Source: Hofstenia miamia (taxonomy: Eukaryota > Xenacoelomorpha > Acoela > Hofsteniidae). From it: a DNA stretch of 64,000 nucleotides. Where the stretch lies: contig CABFPE010000006.1 of NCBI GenBank assembly GCA_900660155.1, positions 2,548,077-2,612,076 on the forward strand. The letters are read 5' to 3'. Below the pieces are notes generated by a model, which ran no database searches, had not been told where the DNA came from, and worked only from the letters and a program-made list of their open reading frames with translations. Below are positions 21,592 through 33,132 of this stretch, one piece after another (positions within the stretch are counted from its first letter, which is position 1; the number at the start of each line of letters is the position of its first letter). Position numbers and translations under genes: made by a program.

Positions 21592-22830
21592 ATGGGTGCG
21601 CAAACACCTCAAAATACCAGTAATTTAATCATAAAATTACACCTCGAAAAAATTTCGAAGGCGCAAATTTCTGTGGGAATTCCACGCACAAGTACAACAG
21701 TATTACTTCAGATTTTTGAAGAAACCGGTAGAAAAGAGCCCACCTAAATGTTCCCCTCGATCCATGTCTTTGCTGGGAAGGTTATCCCGTATTTGTCCCC
21801 ATTATCGTCAAGACAGCTGAAAAACGAGTGGACAGACGGCCACAGATACTCTATTAGGCGTGTCCAACAAATTCTGCAGTAGATCGGACTTCATGGACGA
21901 CGTGCCGCAAAAAAATTGGTTCTATCGAGAAAAAATATAAAAGACCGTATCCAGTGGTGCCGTCTACATGCAAATAACTCTTTAGAAGATTGGAAAAAAG
22001 TATGTTTTCCGATGAAACTGCTATTTAGTTATCAGCACAGCGTGTACAGTTTTTTGAGACGGCCGATTGGTTCAAAATACTGCTGCCAATCAAAATATTT
22101 GGCTTGAAATTTTACGCGGAACAGCAAAAAACTTCTGGTTTAGGGTGCTATTTGGGCCTCCGGGCACCGAGTCTTGGCTCGTATAACTGGAAACATGGAC
22201 AGCAAATTAGGCGTGTCCAACAAATTCTGCAAAAGATCGGACTTCATGGACGACGTGCCGCAAAAAAATTGATTCTATCGAAAAAATATAAAAGACCGTA
22301 TCCAGTGGTGCCGTCTACATGCAAATAACTCTTTAGAAGATTGGAAAAAAGTATGTTTTCCGATGAAACTGCTATTTAGTTATCAGCACAGCGTGTACAG
22401 TTTTTTGAGACGGCCGATTGGTTCAAAATACCGCTACCAATCAAAATATTTGGCTCGAAATTTTACGCGGAACAGCAAAAAACTTCTGGTTTAGGGTGAT
22501 ATTTGGGCCTCCGGGCACCGAGTCTTGGCTCGTATAACTAGAAACATGGACAGCGAACATTATTTGAGGACTCTGGAAACGTTTTATGTGCCCAATATGC
22601 AAGAAGGAATTTTATTGCAGCAGGACAATGCTCCCTGTCACAGATCCTAGCGAAGTATGGAAGCAATGGAAAAACTGGGAATAGCGCTTCTTCCGGGATG
22701 GCCAGCAAGATCACCTGACATCAACATTATTGAAAACATGAGGCAAATGCTGAAAGTGAAGTTAGATGACTAATATTATCAAAATCTCGATTCCCTTTGG
22801 GTCTGTACCAGACGAGTACATCCAAAAACA
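21592..22830 (+). pseudogene. Tc1-like transposase, duplicated and broken
   Basis: Start ATG 21592-21594 (MGAQTPQNTSNLIIKLHLEK), the helix-turn-helix region, continuing to ISVGIPRTSTTVLLQIFEET. Then GLHGRRAAKK, IKDRIQWCRLHANNSLEDWK and the remnant of the first Asp motif (in place of FSDET) occur twice because of the tandem duplication. After it come LLQQDNAPCHRS (second Asp) and WPARSPDINIIENM (third acidic residue, Glu), with 35 residues between them, so DD35E by this count. In-frame stops include one right after QDNAPCHRS and one after VKLDD. Confidence 0.85.
21854..22554 (+). repeat. Tandem duplication, two copies of about 352 bp
   Basis: Unit 1 (about 21854-22206) and unit 2 (22207-22554) begin TTAGGCGTGTCCAACAAATT and end near AAACATGGACAGC. 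They differ at roughly ten positions, including a 2-bp length change near 22280. The offset is 353 bp at the start and 351 bp at the end. The high identity shows the duplication is young compared with the decay of other relics here. Confidence 0.92.
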
Positions 22831-23005
22831 TCCAAAAAAAATCTCTTCCCAGAAGAATCAACGATGTCATTAAAGCCAAAGGCTACCCCATAAAATACTG
22901 AAAATAGCACTTGTTAAACGTTACTTGCGTTACTACTTTTAAATAGATGTTTTTTGCTATAATTTGGTTTTGGGCAAGGGTGGCCATTATTTATTTCGTA
23001 GAATG

Positions 23006-23918
23006 TATAGTAGTCGTATGAACCATTCGTGTTACCATTAAAAGTGAGATAAACATTATGAGTGCGCTTAAAGAACAGTTCTCTCAATTCATCAAACAGC
23101 AGCACAAGTGCCTGTTATAAAAAGTATGCACACCTCACTTAAGAAGAATTTTCGTTTATCACATTTGCATCTCACATATCTAAATCTATAGTTCGTTTGA
23201 TTAAATTTTATGTAAAAATGAGCAATATTATTTGCATAGAAATATTTAAAAGACTTTGTGTTGAATTTGAGAATCACATAAAAAATTCACTTTTAAAACT
23301 CAATTCATAATGATTCAAAGTGTCCAAATAAATGTTATACAATGAATTTTTCGAGCCGCTTGAGAAAGAAGTTTCACTTGTTTACTCAGAAAATAACGAT
23401 TTTATCCTAATGGATTATTCGAGCTTAGACGAAAAGGATTAATCTCGTTTTCGATAATTTTAACTTATAAATTTCAAATTCTCACATTCCAAAAAGAATA
23501 GTAGTCAATCTTTCTCCTTTCTCGACTGATTGGTCAAAATGACATAATTAAATTTGAAATCACTTTGCATATCTTGATTTTTTTTTAGATAAACCATGAG
23601 TGTTTGTGTATTCTCCTACTTAGTTGTCTACATTATATTTATGAAGTCTTGGACAGCTGGTCATTTTGGATAGACTTGGTCACTAAAATGGCTTTTATTC
23701 TTTCTCACACAAATATGACTATTAGGTCAACTTGACACACCTCATTATCATTTAATTTATGCATGTGATTTAAATAGTTTTTAGTCAATTTAAAAATTTA
23801 ATAAACCTTAAATTATAAAATTATTAAGTTAATATAATTTTGTTTATTTTTAAGGTTTAAATTTTAATGTCACTCTCTAAACATTAACTTTAATGAGTCA
23901 GAAGACCACGTTCATGTT
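23006..23918. other. AT-rich DNA between two transposons
   Basis: No gene seen. The left terminus of the piggyBac-like relic may lie here, but no TTAA-flanked terminal repeat was recognised. Confidence 0.4.
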
Positions 23919-25170
23919 ATGGGTATGTGCAGTGTGCAGATAAAAGTGATTTTGATGATAACAATTCCAACAATGATTCAGTCTGCAGTGCAGGAAATAA
24001 AATTAATCAATCTACATTTTTATTTGAGCGGCATAATGACAATGATAGTGTCAGGTACACGTTTAATTTCCAGCTTTAGCTTACCTCACTCTACTATAAC
24101 AAGTGAAGCTAGCGATTCTGCAACGTCGTATCAAACTAAGGAAGTCACGTGGTCCTCTTTACTAATTTTAACACCATCTCAATCTCGTGCTATTAACATT
24201 GTTTGTCAAATGTCGGGCTTACCACGTCTTGTGGAGGATAAAAATAATACCAGTAGTGGTGAAGATGTATGCCATTTCCTAAATAACGAGTTGCTTTAGA
24301 TGATAATGGTCTCAACTACTGCTGAAGGACATTAACTGTCAGAAAATTTCGCGATTCCAGGCTTCCTGTTGAGCATATTTTCAATGAAGATAATGGTGGA
24401 ACCATACACAAAGCTACTATTTCATGTGATCGTTTTAAAGAAATTTTTAAATACATACGTTTTGAAGATTATACAACATATCTTACAAGTAGAAGGAATG
24501 AGAAAGTTTAGCTTCAATGCGTAAAGTATGGGAAACATTCATCAACACTTTACGAAGTTCATATATTCCAGCACCATGTCTTACAATTGACGAAATGCTA
24601 ACACCATATTAAAGGTGTTGCCCATTTTGTAAGTATATGAGTAAAAAGTCTGTAAAATATGACATAAAATTGTGGTGGTTGTGTGACAGTGATTCCTTTT
24701 ATCCTATCAATGGCGAAGTTTACACAGGGAAAGATGTAACAGGTAAGTGAGATGTTGGCAAAACAACACGTGTTGTTTTTGAATTAGCAGAACCAGTTTA
24801 TAGTAGTGGAGTTGCATCATATATCATCATTTTAATGCTATCAATCTCACCCATGACATATAAATCCGGTTTTATTTTATAATGACAGATAATACTGATC
24901 CCATATCTGCCTGAATGGTTAAAAGAGTTATCACGCGAAAAATGCCAACGCACCAAAAGAATTCTTTTAAAATCATAACCATTCAACAGTGCAAGTGCTT
25001 CATCTTCATCAACTATTACCAGCACCTGACAAAGATTACGTATATGTCTAAAAAGAGTAACTCTTATAAATTGAGTAAAGTGTGTAGCCAATGCCAGCAA
25101 AATGTGTGTCAAAACCACAGTGAAACTTTTTGTATTTGTTAAGTGTGCAATCAGGAATGCGCTTTAAGTT
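23919..25170 (+). pseudogene. piggyBac-type transposase relic
   Basis: The plus strand reads a long N-terminal frame (23919-24299). It is followed by CDRFKEIFKYIRFEDYTTYL, CLTIDEMLTPY, KKSVKYDIKLWWLCDSDSFY and VYTGKDVTG (24425-24745). YIRF, the LTIDE box, the K-KYDIK-W-LCDS strand (with the first catalytic Asp) and YTGK are signature blocks of piggyBac transposases. The frame ends at 25142 with VCSQCQQNVCQNHSETFCIC, the C-terminal Cys-rich finger of the family. The stretch around 24780-24920, where the second catalytic Asp should be, is scrambled. Many stops and frame changes; inactive. Confidence 0.8.
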
Positions 25171-25789
25171 TATGAGCTAGTCTGTCATGATATATATTGT
25201 TAAAGTTATTGTTATAAATCTTATTAGAATATAATGTTTTTTAATATTCATATTGGATAAAAATGTCCCAATCCGTCATTGGAAGTGGTTAAATTAAACT
25301 GTCGTCCTAAGGATTAAAAATATTGACTTCGGATGTGAGAGAGATAATTGTGATGCAATTTAAGTATTGTCTTGGCATCACTCGAAAGACTTATTCATTT
25401 GAATATACAAATTCTAAGGTTGTTCACAGCCTGAGTTTTTGTAACTGAAAAAGGTGTAGTTCACCCAAAGGGTATTTTTCATCACATATAAAGTAATTTT
25501 AACATATTACACATCTTCTAAAATGGCTTAAGCATTGATTAACGAGGATTTTATATAGGTGGACAATCTGCTTATCTTCAAATGTTTCAAGAAAGAAAGT
25601 TGATAGATATTATAAAGTCTTGTTACAATATGCACACATTACCTCAAAAATGCAAATGCAAACTTTTTAAAATTTTTGGTAGGACAACTTATGAAAGTGC
25701 TTAAACAAAAAATTGAAGTTTCAAATCTTTTTTACGAATATACTTCATTGCAAAAATAATGAGACTCAGAACAATCTAATTTAAAAACG
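25171..25789. other. AT-rich DNA, nothing recognised
   Basis: Possible flank of the piggyBac relic. No terminal repeat recognised. Confidence 0.45.
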
Positions 25790-26330
25790 GATAGAGATAT
25801 TAATAAAAACTTTTTTGTTTAGAATGCTTTTCGATAAAAGTCTGAAAATCGAGTTCACTAAGTTTGTTCTTGTTTCTGCCATGACTAAATGTTGAAATTG
25901 TTGAGCATGTTTAATAAACTCTTGTTTTGTGCTTAGATTTTTCATTTCAACATAGTTTTAAAATGCCTCCAGACATTTTCCCCAGGGCTAATGTCTGGAA
26001 AATTAGGAGCCATTGTAGGATTTGAATGTTGATATCCTAAAAAAATGGGGAGTCGCACCCTTCCTACTCCAGAATCCAGCCGTTTGGATAGACTGTGTTG
26101 GCATAGCCAAAGAACAGAACATTTCGACCACGTGACAGTATTTACTCGCTATTAATTGTGCCTGGCTCATCCGAAATTTTAAAATAAAATCTGTTTCAAA
26201 ATTGTAATCTAATTTTGTGCAATGAGGTATACAACCACACAAAATTGAGTAAAATAATCTTTGTGCGCGTAACTTTCTTGAGTAGTGGTGCTACTCAATA
26301 CCATGCATTTCCCCAGACAAGTCCTAAAAC
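25790..26330 (-). pseudogene. Tc1-like transposase relic
   Basis: Minus-strand frames carry CTKLDYNFETDFILKF (26242-26003) and a stretch resembling ILQWLPNFPDIS followed by GENVWRHFKTM (about 26030-25960), the third-acidic-residue region of Tc1 proteins. The tail includes ETRTNLVNSIFRLLSKSI (about 25880-25825), like the Tc1 C-terminus. At least two frame changes. The NIQ/ILQW-P block resembles the relic at 15548-16200, so both may be one family. Confidence 0.6.
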
Positions 26331-27818
26331 GTCTCAGTGTGTTAAAGGATTGTTAAGTAAACGCAGCAGAAACCTTCAAACTTGAAGCATATATGGAGTA
26401 GTTTGCAACGGCGTAGGTAAAATAGTTTATCACAAATTGGGATTTTCCTCATTTGCTTTTTCTCGTGATGCATGTTACACGGACCCCCTCCTCCATAATC
26501 TCAAATGAATCAACATCATAACTAGGTCCTCGTTTTTCAAAAAATGGTCATTCAATTTATGTAAAAGGAACGGTAGATTGAAATGATTTTACATAAAAAT
26601 AGAACTAGTTGCTACCGTTCAAAGTTTAAATTTATGCCCCAGAACAATTAAAAATATCATTATTAAAGTACACAATTAGATTACCGTTATATCATTAATT
26701 TATTACTTCTATCGTAAATTTTCCAAAACTTCACATTTCGGCATAATTAATAATAACGAGGAATAGATAAAGGTAGATACACGTAGGTAAATTACTTAAA
26801 CATTATATTCGCGTCGATTTTACCTTTACATTTGCAGGCATTGAAGGTTGGTTGTATATTGTGATTGTTTTGGTTTAGTTCCATTGAGTCTATAAATTAT
26901 GTTAAATTAACATTTATTCTAAGTAAAAAGTCACGAAGCGAAACAATAAATAATAGACATTTTTCCTGTTCCCCTTTCATGCAACCTGTTAAAAGAAATG
27001 GTTTAGCCGACCTGTTTAAGTATGGTTGCTAGAGGGCATGTTCAGACAACTTCATTATCCTCTTGACTGCGTTTATGACGTCAATGTACATGTAGAGGGC
27101 TTTTGTGACTTTCGGAATGATTTAAAGCATTTTAAGGGGTCGTGATCGGAAATGCAAGTAATTAGAACTATGATGAAGACTCTACTTAACCCTTGTCAAG
27201 ACTTTTGTCGACATTTTGTTGACATCGTGTATATTTTTCTATTTCAATAGCGATGTATATTGTCAATAATAGCTATTTTATAGGAGCATGAATACAATTA
27301 TTCAATCCATATGTATATAAGAACAAATTTTAGAAATCTCATAATTACAAAATTTACAGGCAGTAAGTCTTCTATAGATTTCTGTTTCTCATATTACAGT
27401 AGTCTTCAATAAATAAAAATGAAATGCGTTTTAAATGCTGCCCTTGCCACGACATTTTTGCATTTTGGGATTTTTGTTTTTCTTGAATTTTATTAAATTA
27501 TTAACCAAAATTAAACACATTCATAATTTTGTCAACATTTTGTACTTTCCTTAATTCTATATCATTAAAAATTCACGAAAATTTTTTCATTTGTAGTGCA
27601 CAATAAAATCCTATGATTTGAAATACATAGTGTATTCAATTTAGTGCATATTTTCGTGAAAAATATTACACAAAAATTTCGTTGTTTGTAAAAATAGTTC
27701 TATTTTATTGAAAAATTTGATGCAATTTTACACAATTGTTCCCTATCAATATTGCTACTTTGGGCTAAAAGCAATGAAATAATTAAAATCTATAAAACAT
27801 TCTATTGGGTCTTGAAAA

Positions 27819-27854
<36 letters not shown>

Positions 27855-28418
27855 NNNNNNNNNNNNNNNNNNNNNNNNNNNNNNNNNNNNNNNNNNNNNN
27901 NNNNNNNNNNNNNNNNNNNNNNNNNNNNNNNNNNNNNNNNNNNNNNNNNNNNNNNNNNNNNNNNNNNNNNNNNNNNNNNNNNNNNNNNNNNNNNNNNNNN
28001 ATATATATATATATATATATATATATGATGAAGTTTACGCATAGTTTTTAATTATACAAATTACAGCCGTAGTCCCGAAATATGCGCGTAGCATTTTGTC
28101 TTGTAATGGGCCGCTTTTAAACAATATTTATTTATCCGCCACTGCATAGAAATGTTCAATTTTGTTGTCTGTGGTAAAATAACTGGTTCAATTTTTTGAA
28201 GAGTTCTCATTATGAATTCTTTCTTCACCATATTGTTTGTAAATCAGCATCATGAAGAGGGTATTCTATACGTTTTCATTTTGAACACTAGGGGTGTCAG
28301 TTTGAACAACAATATTTATCTTTATATTGCATTTGCAAATAATAAACAAGATTTTTATTAGATAATGCTCTGTAAATTTTCATTATAAATAACCAAAAAG
28401 CAAGAGTATACATACTGT
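26331..28418. other. AT-rich DNA with an assembly gap
   Basis: No gene supported. A minus-strand frame near 26600-26470 (PFFEKRGPSYDVDSFEIMEE) looks protein-like but has no convincing splice sites. The gap 27855-28000 lies within a (TA)n tract. Confidence 0.4.
27821..28026. repeat. (TA)n tract containing a 146-base gap
   Basis: TA units at 27821-27850 and 28001-28026 border Ns at 27855-28000. GATG occurs both just before the gap and just after the second run (28027-28030), so the gap may hide a longer or duplicated TA tract. Confidence 0.85.
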
Positions 28419-28490
28419 ATGTATGATATGGCAAAAGCTTTTGACAAAGTTCCTCACAACTTAGTCAAAAGCTTTTGCCATATCATACAT
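28419..28490. repeat. Near-perfect hairpin made of a LINE reverse-transcriptase fragment
   Basis: Arms 28419-28445 and 28464-28490 are perfect 27-bp inverted copies. The 18 bases between them add a further 5-bp stem (AAGTT/AACTT) around CCTCAC after one mismatch. The left arm and loop read YDMAKAFDKVPHNLV on the plus strand, the conserved first-Asp motif of LINE reverse transcriptases (D-KAFD-VPH-L). The right arm is the inverted copy of the same motif. No other LINE domain is adjacent. Confidence 0.85.
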
Positions 28491-28714
28491 TAATATTAAT
28501 CATAACATTAATAATTGTTCTGTTGATTTATATAAATGACTTGTTTCAGACGTTCTGATAAGGGTTCACACAATGAATGAGAGGAAGCAGACTTTTCTCG
28601 TACTAGATTACTATTTAATTAATGATGATTCTAAAATCATGAACAATGAGTAAACTGTTTGTGATTTACAATGTATTTTTCTATTTTATACAATTTGTAG
28701 TTGTAAATACATGA

Positions 28715-28720
28715 TTTAAT
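28715..28720 (-). promoter_or_regulatory. Possible polyadenylation signal ATTAAA
   Basis: ATTAAA on the minus strand about 180 bases after the stop codon at 28899-28897, the common variant signal. In this AT-rich sequence such hexamers also occur by chance. Confidence 0.3.
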
Positions 28721-28896
28721 TGTACTATTACAAAAATACAAAATTGACAGAGATTACAAATCAAACAATATAAAAATATGAGAATTGCACATCTTTTGTA
28801 GAGGCATCTGCACAGAGAGACATTTTTAACAGCGATATAACTAGCAATTAAACGAACACACAACATAGAATGAGTAATGTTTCGTTTCTAACAATT

Positions 28897-29528
28897 TTAG
28901 ACACTGGTCTCGCGATTGTCTTCTGACACGTGATTCCCTGAGTACACAGCAACACTGTTCCAATCATTTGCAAGCACCGGTTTTCTGTGGGAGTTGCAAT
29001 AGGGAAGCACATTGCTGCTCCCGCGTTGCACTACCTTGTCACACAGTGGTTGATGCTGATTTGAGTTATCCAGTAAAAATTGTAAGCGCTCAACGGCAGC
29101 GTTCGGCGCCATTTTAATAGGATTGAGAAAATTGCGCGCGCAAATGTAAGTGTAGTCGCAATCGGTGTTGCCAAGTAATGCTTCCTGCCGAAAGTGACTG
29201 TAAGGTGGACGAATGTTGTTCGAGAACTGCCAATCGTCTTCACTTGGTGAAGCAGTATTCGAAGCGATGCTGTTCTGATGGTAAATGCGGGCGTCGGTAA
29301 GAGGCATCTTCTCAAAGTCTCTCAATCGGAAGTTCTTGGGATCGATCACTGCTGTTCTCTTCGGACGGTCGTTACTGCGGGAAAAGCGTCCGGAATTTGT
29401 GACGACGCCTGAATCAGTAGAATCTCTTATAGATAATTCGTTTCTGAGACTGTCGTCACTGTCATCTGACTCTGAAGGACGATTTTGAAATGAGATGATC
29501 CGTTGTCGCAGCGAAGGTGATTTATCGC
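28897..29528 (-). CDS. Last coding exon of an unrecognised host gene, PDZ-ligand C-terminus
   Basis: After an acceptor (ATGACTTGTAATTTAG, AG at 29530-29529), 632 bp stay open to TAA (28899-28897). The ~210 residues are polar and low in repeats, with an acidic Ser/Asp patch (SESDDSDDSLRNE) near the start. They end NHVSEDNRETSV, a class I PDZ ligand (T-S-V). Base composition is much less AT-rich than the surroundings. It begins in phase 1 and joins the exon at 30976-31155, whose last base plus GC makes a Cys codon. This looks like the cytoplasmic tail of a membrane or scaffold-bound protein; that is inference. No family recognised. Confidence 0.65.
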
Positions 29529-29904
29529 CTAAATTACAAGTCATACAGTATTTCCAATTACAGCATAAGGATTAAAATATATGGTGAAAAACGACCTAGA
29601 TCGCACAAGGCATTGTTAAGTTCAAATCCACAGCAATTTTAATGAATAAAAGAACATTGTAAACGAAAATGATTAAGAAAAAGATAGTAATAATCCTACT
29701 TTAGCGATAGCATGGCGATTTACCATACTAAAATAATGATGACGCAACAAATACAGTTAAACCAGATATTTGTTGCAAAAATTTCGCTCAGGTATTCAAT
29801 ATAAGGAACATAACAAATTACTCTCACTTTTGAAGCCTTACCGCCATTGCATTTGCCTTAAAGTATGTAGGCGGTAAATGGATACCTTTAATGGACTCTC
29901 GAAC

Positions 29905-29911
<7 letters not shown>

Positions 29912-29941
<30 letters not shown>
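29912..29941. repeat. (TA)n tract
   Basis: A TA run directly upstream of the second PLE fragment. Confidence 0.85.
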
Positions 29942-30060
29942 TATATCATTGTTTGACGACTTTGATGAATGTTCAAGTTCATACATTGGCGAGACCAGAA
30001 GGCATTTAGAATCTCGGCAAAGGAACATATAATAGGGCCTCTACAATCCGAAATATATAT
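29942..30060 (+). pseudogene. Second Penelope-like GIY-YIG fragment
   Basis: The plus frame reads SSYIGETRRHLESRQRNI, matching the SYIGETKRHMEVRIKEH block at 4502-4885. Only this core is left, joined directly to a (TA)n tract at its 5' side. Confidence 0.65.
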
Positions 30061-30167
30061 ACATGGATGTGAACCTAAGCTTTTAAATCAACTAATCGTT
30101 TTTTAGTCATTTTTTGATATTATTTCGTACATTATTATTTTTAATTTTTTGCTTGTATTTTACAAGA

Positions 30168-30168
<1 letters not shown>

Positions 30169-30211
<43 letters not shown>
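30169..30211. repeat. (AAAT)n microsatellite
   Basis: About ten AAAT units. Confidence 0.9.
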
Positions 30212-30431
30212 GCTGAAAAATTTTAAAATACTAATAAGACATCGTGAAACTAAAATCGCAGAAACAATATGCATCAAATCACCTAATTAAACGTTATTAA
30301 ATAAACAAAGACATCAAAAAAAATTCTAAATATATTTTGAAGATCTAAATCACTAAAAAGATCGGGAACATTTCTCCAAATGCTTGAAAATGACAACAAT
30401 GTTAGTCGAAAATTGTCGGAATAAAACATTA

Positions 30432-30436
<5 letters not shown>

Positions 30437-30479
<43 letters not shown>
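30437..30479. repeat. (TA)n tract
   Basis: A TA run of about 21 units. Confidence 0.9.
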
Positions 30480-30482
<3 letters not shown>

Positions 30483-30975
30483 GAATGTAATTTGAAAAGC
30501 AAATTAAATGATTTTTCAACCAGCCTTAATGGAGTTTAATACGCTAGATAGTCAAATGAGACTCAAAGCCATATTTTCCTTCATGCTCTTATAGGTGGAG
30601 AGCACTATAATTGATCAGACATTGACATACGCATGTAGTTGCGATAAATTACCATTCAAATAATCGCACAAGAAATAGAGTGCATTATTTCACATCCTAA
30701 TTGCAGATATAAAAGAGCAACAAATCGTATTTAACGTAACGAAATGATTTTGGAAATCATGTCATACTGTTGAACGACTGCAAAAGAAAAAAAGAAGCCA
30801 CACCCAGCCTTATTCCCAACAGATTAGCAATTTAGCCGAAAATAGGTGTAGTAAATATAATGCAATTTATTAACGTTTATACTTCAAAACAAATTTCCAT
30901 TAGAGATTGGACTCTTATTAATTTCACAAATTCACGCAAATATTTAATTTCTGAATTCTAGACGATTGGCTTTAC

Positions 30976-31155
30976 AGCGAGGGCAACAGCACTTTGTGAT
31001 AATTAGACTGGTGTCAAACTCGTTTAGCATCTGAAGAATTTCTTCAAATTCACAAAAATGGTAACTGTTATTAAATTCCTGTAAAGAACCAGTCTTGAGG
31101 TCATTTCCTCGACGCAAATGTTCGGCATCAAAGAGTGCGCATGGTCCATACCTCA
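30976..31155 (-). CDS. Internal exon of the same host gene (phase 1-1)
   Basis: 180 bp between an acceptor (GTCTGTGAAG, rather weak) and a good donor (CTCGCT then GTAAAG). It encodes about 60 residues beginning VRYGPCALFDAEHLRRGND and ending DTSLIITKCCCPRC when joined to the next exon. The run of cysteines (CCCPRC) could be a palmitoylation or metal site. The phases fit both neighbours: the exon at 42369-42524 ends with one base of a codon, and this exon ends with one base of a codon. No homologue recognised. Confidence 0.55.
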
Positions 31156-32751
31156 CTTCACAGACGTGTATATTTTAATTCCTCACACTGCTACAACAGA
31201 ATTTAAGCTCATTAATTTGTTTATTAAAAAAGTGCAGAAACACTTTTGATGTTTTTAGGCTTAGTGCAGAGGGATTACAATAAATTTGAATTTTTCCTAT
31301 ATTAGACTGGAGTATGTAGCCTTGTTCTATATACATGTAGAATAGGAGCGATATTGTAATGAAGTAGCATCACGTCACTAGACCTCTGAATTTCATGTGA
31401 AAAATTTAATACCCCTAAATCACGAGTTGACATTTCAATTAGTATCCATATGACTATAACTGTAATTCTTGTGGATTGCTTGCAACGAGATAAAACAAAT
31501 TACAATGCATAATCTCTGCAAGGAAACCAGAGATTAGGGGCAAAAACGACTGCAAATCTTGTAACAAAATAACTTCATTTACTTATGCGAAAAAATTAGA
31601 AATCTTTTCGGGTCGGGTTCGGGTCTAAGTTAAACCCATCTTGTCACTCTCTACTAGTAATAATATCCCAGGTAATTTTTAAAGTATTTTTTATTATTAT
31701 CACCAGACTGATTATAATAATATATTCTTCACACTTTTGCATAGATTTCGATTTGATTTCCAAAAATAGGAAATAGGTTTGCTTGGAACATCGCTGTCAA
31801 CGTGCGCCGCCTAAAATTTAATTTAAAAGCAGCTTCACATCAACAGGAACCAAGGGCATTATAATGGCCTAGGAGAGCTGAGTGGAGCCAACATTTTTAC
31901 ATTTCGACATTTAATGAGGAGAAAAATCGAACCTTCAAGAAAAAATATTTACTAATTGCTTAATGAAATCTCGACTTGATTTATTTTGTCAATATGTCAC
32001 AAATAACATTATTTATGTAAATATTGAATGCAGTAAAATTATGTCGATTATAAAAATAAAAAAATATATTCTGATTTAGTTCTTTTAATTGAAATTATGT
32101 ACAGATATTTGAATGAAGGATTCAAAAATTATTTTTTGGAGCACAACCTCATTAGGAAATTTTCAATTTTAATGAAAATACTATAATAATATGTGATCCT
32201 TTGTTCAATTACACATTAAAACATTTTTTAGAAATTCTACACTTAAGACTGTGATGATAAAGATCATAAAGACAATTTTTCATTACATGAATTAAGTTAG
32301 AGAAAAATGGCAGTTTATATATAAGAACTATTAAAATATAACACAATGAAATAAAAAACGGGTGTTCTTTTCGAAGTGCAAGGTGTAATGGGATAATTCA
32401 CAAAATCAACCTGCCCGGCTGCCTGTCAATTTATTGCAAAATTTTTTAATCGATTCTTCTTAACAAATTAAAAATAAATTAAATGAATTAACTTGAACAG
32501 CAATGCAATTTCAATAATTGATATTCATCATACGTTCCCTAATGGCTGATCAAAAAACATCTAAAAACAAAAAATATAAGAGCATAATGCAAACTATTTT
32601 GGAAAGATTATTTTAAGACAATCAGCTCTCCAGAAAAGGATATTCTGCCTAATGCAATATTTGAAGAATAAACTTTTATGACTACATGGCGTAGGGCTTT
32701 GAATTTTGGTAGTGAATATTGCTGACTTTAAATAAAGCCACTTTCTTTTAG

Positions 32752-32889
32752 GTTAAAGCATCCATAAAAATCAATAAGAAATTCTTTCCAACAGCTCAAA
32801 AGCTGGAACAAAGTATTGAACGTTCTTTTGAATGGATGCAGATAGCCCATAGCACATCTGACGGATCTTTTAAGCATAGATTCTCATGA
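32752..32889 (+). CDS. Exon-like frame, weak resemblance to an M1 aminopeptidase C-terminus
   Basis: A strong acceptor (GCCACTTTCTTTTAG, AG at 32750-32751) is followed by 45 codons and TGA. The peptide includes KFFPTAQKLEQSIERSFEWM. The pattern LEQ-IE-----W resembles the last helix of M1 aminopeptidases (RALEQALE...IKWV), but the match is short. The complementary strand is also open here, so the strand is uncertain. It lies inside the large intron of the minus-strand gene. Confidence 0.25.
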   Translation, partial: VKASIKINKKFFPTAQKLEQSIERSFEWMQIAHSTSDGSFKHRFS

Positions 32890-33089
32890 AGTTAGATCAC
32901 AGTCAAAAGCACAAGCGGTATTTAAAGACTGCTCATTTGTGATTTAACATTTTTATTGATTCCTGTCATACAGTAAATCAACAACTCTTAAGTGAAACAC
33001 AACAGAGTATTTTTCTTAAATTTCATTAAATAATTAATTTTAAATAATAAATTAATTAAAATTTAATGTATAAGGATATTATTGGTTTA

Positions 33090-33090
33090 T

Positions 33091-33127
<37 letters not shown>
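33090..33127. repeat. (TA)n tract
   Basis: A TA dinucleotide run. Confidence 0.85.

Positions 33128-33132
<5 letters not shown>

Larger units (their letters stand above)
21424..23005 (+). mobile_element. Tc1-type transposon with an internal tandem duplication, 1582 bp
   Basis: Inverted ends share the core CTACGAAATAAATAATGGC, preceded by CAGT at the left and CATT at the right. They are flanked by TA (21422-21423 and 23006-23007). The transposase region is on the plus strand. A block of about 352 bp inside it is present twice, so the original element was about 1.23 kb. Stops and frame changes make it inactive. Confidence 0.9.
29529..30975 (-). other. Inferred intron with PLE fragment and microsatellites
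   Basis: The 1447 bp between two phase-1 exons start GTAAAG and end TTTAG on the minus strand. They carry the PLE fragment and three simple repeats listed separately. Confidence 0.5.

Noticed and set aside
26470-26600. Minus-strand frame PFFEKRGPSYDVDSFEIMEE
   Set aside because: No acceptor with a pyrimidine tract and only a weak donor; no link to other exons.
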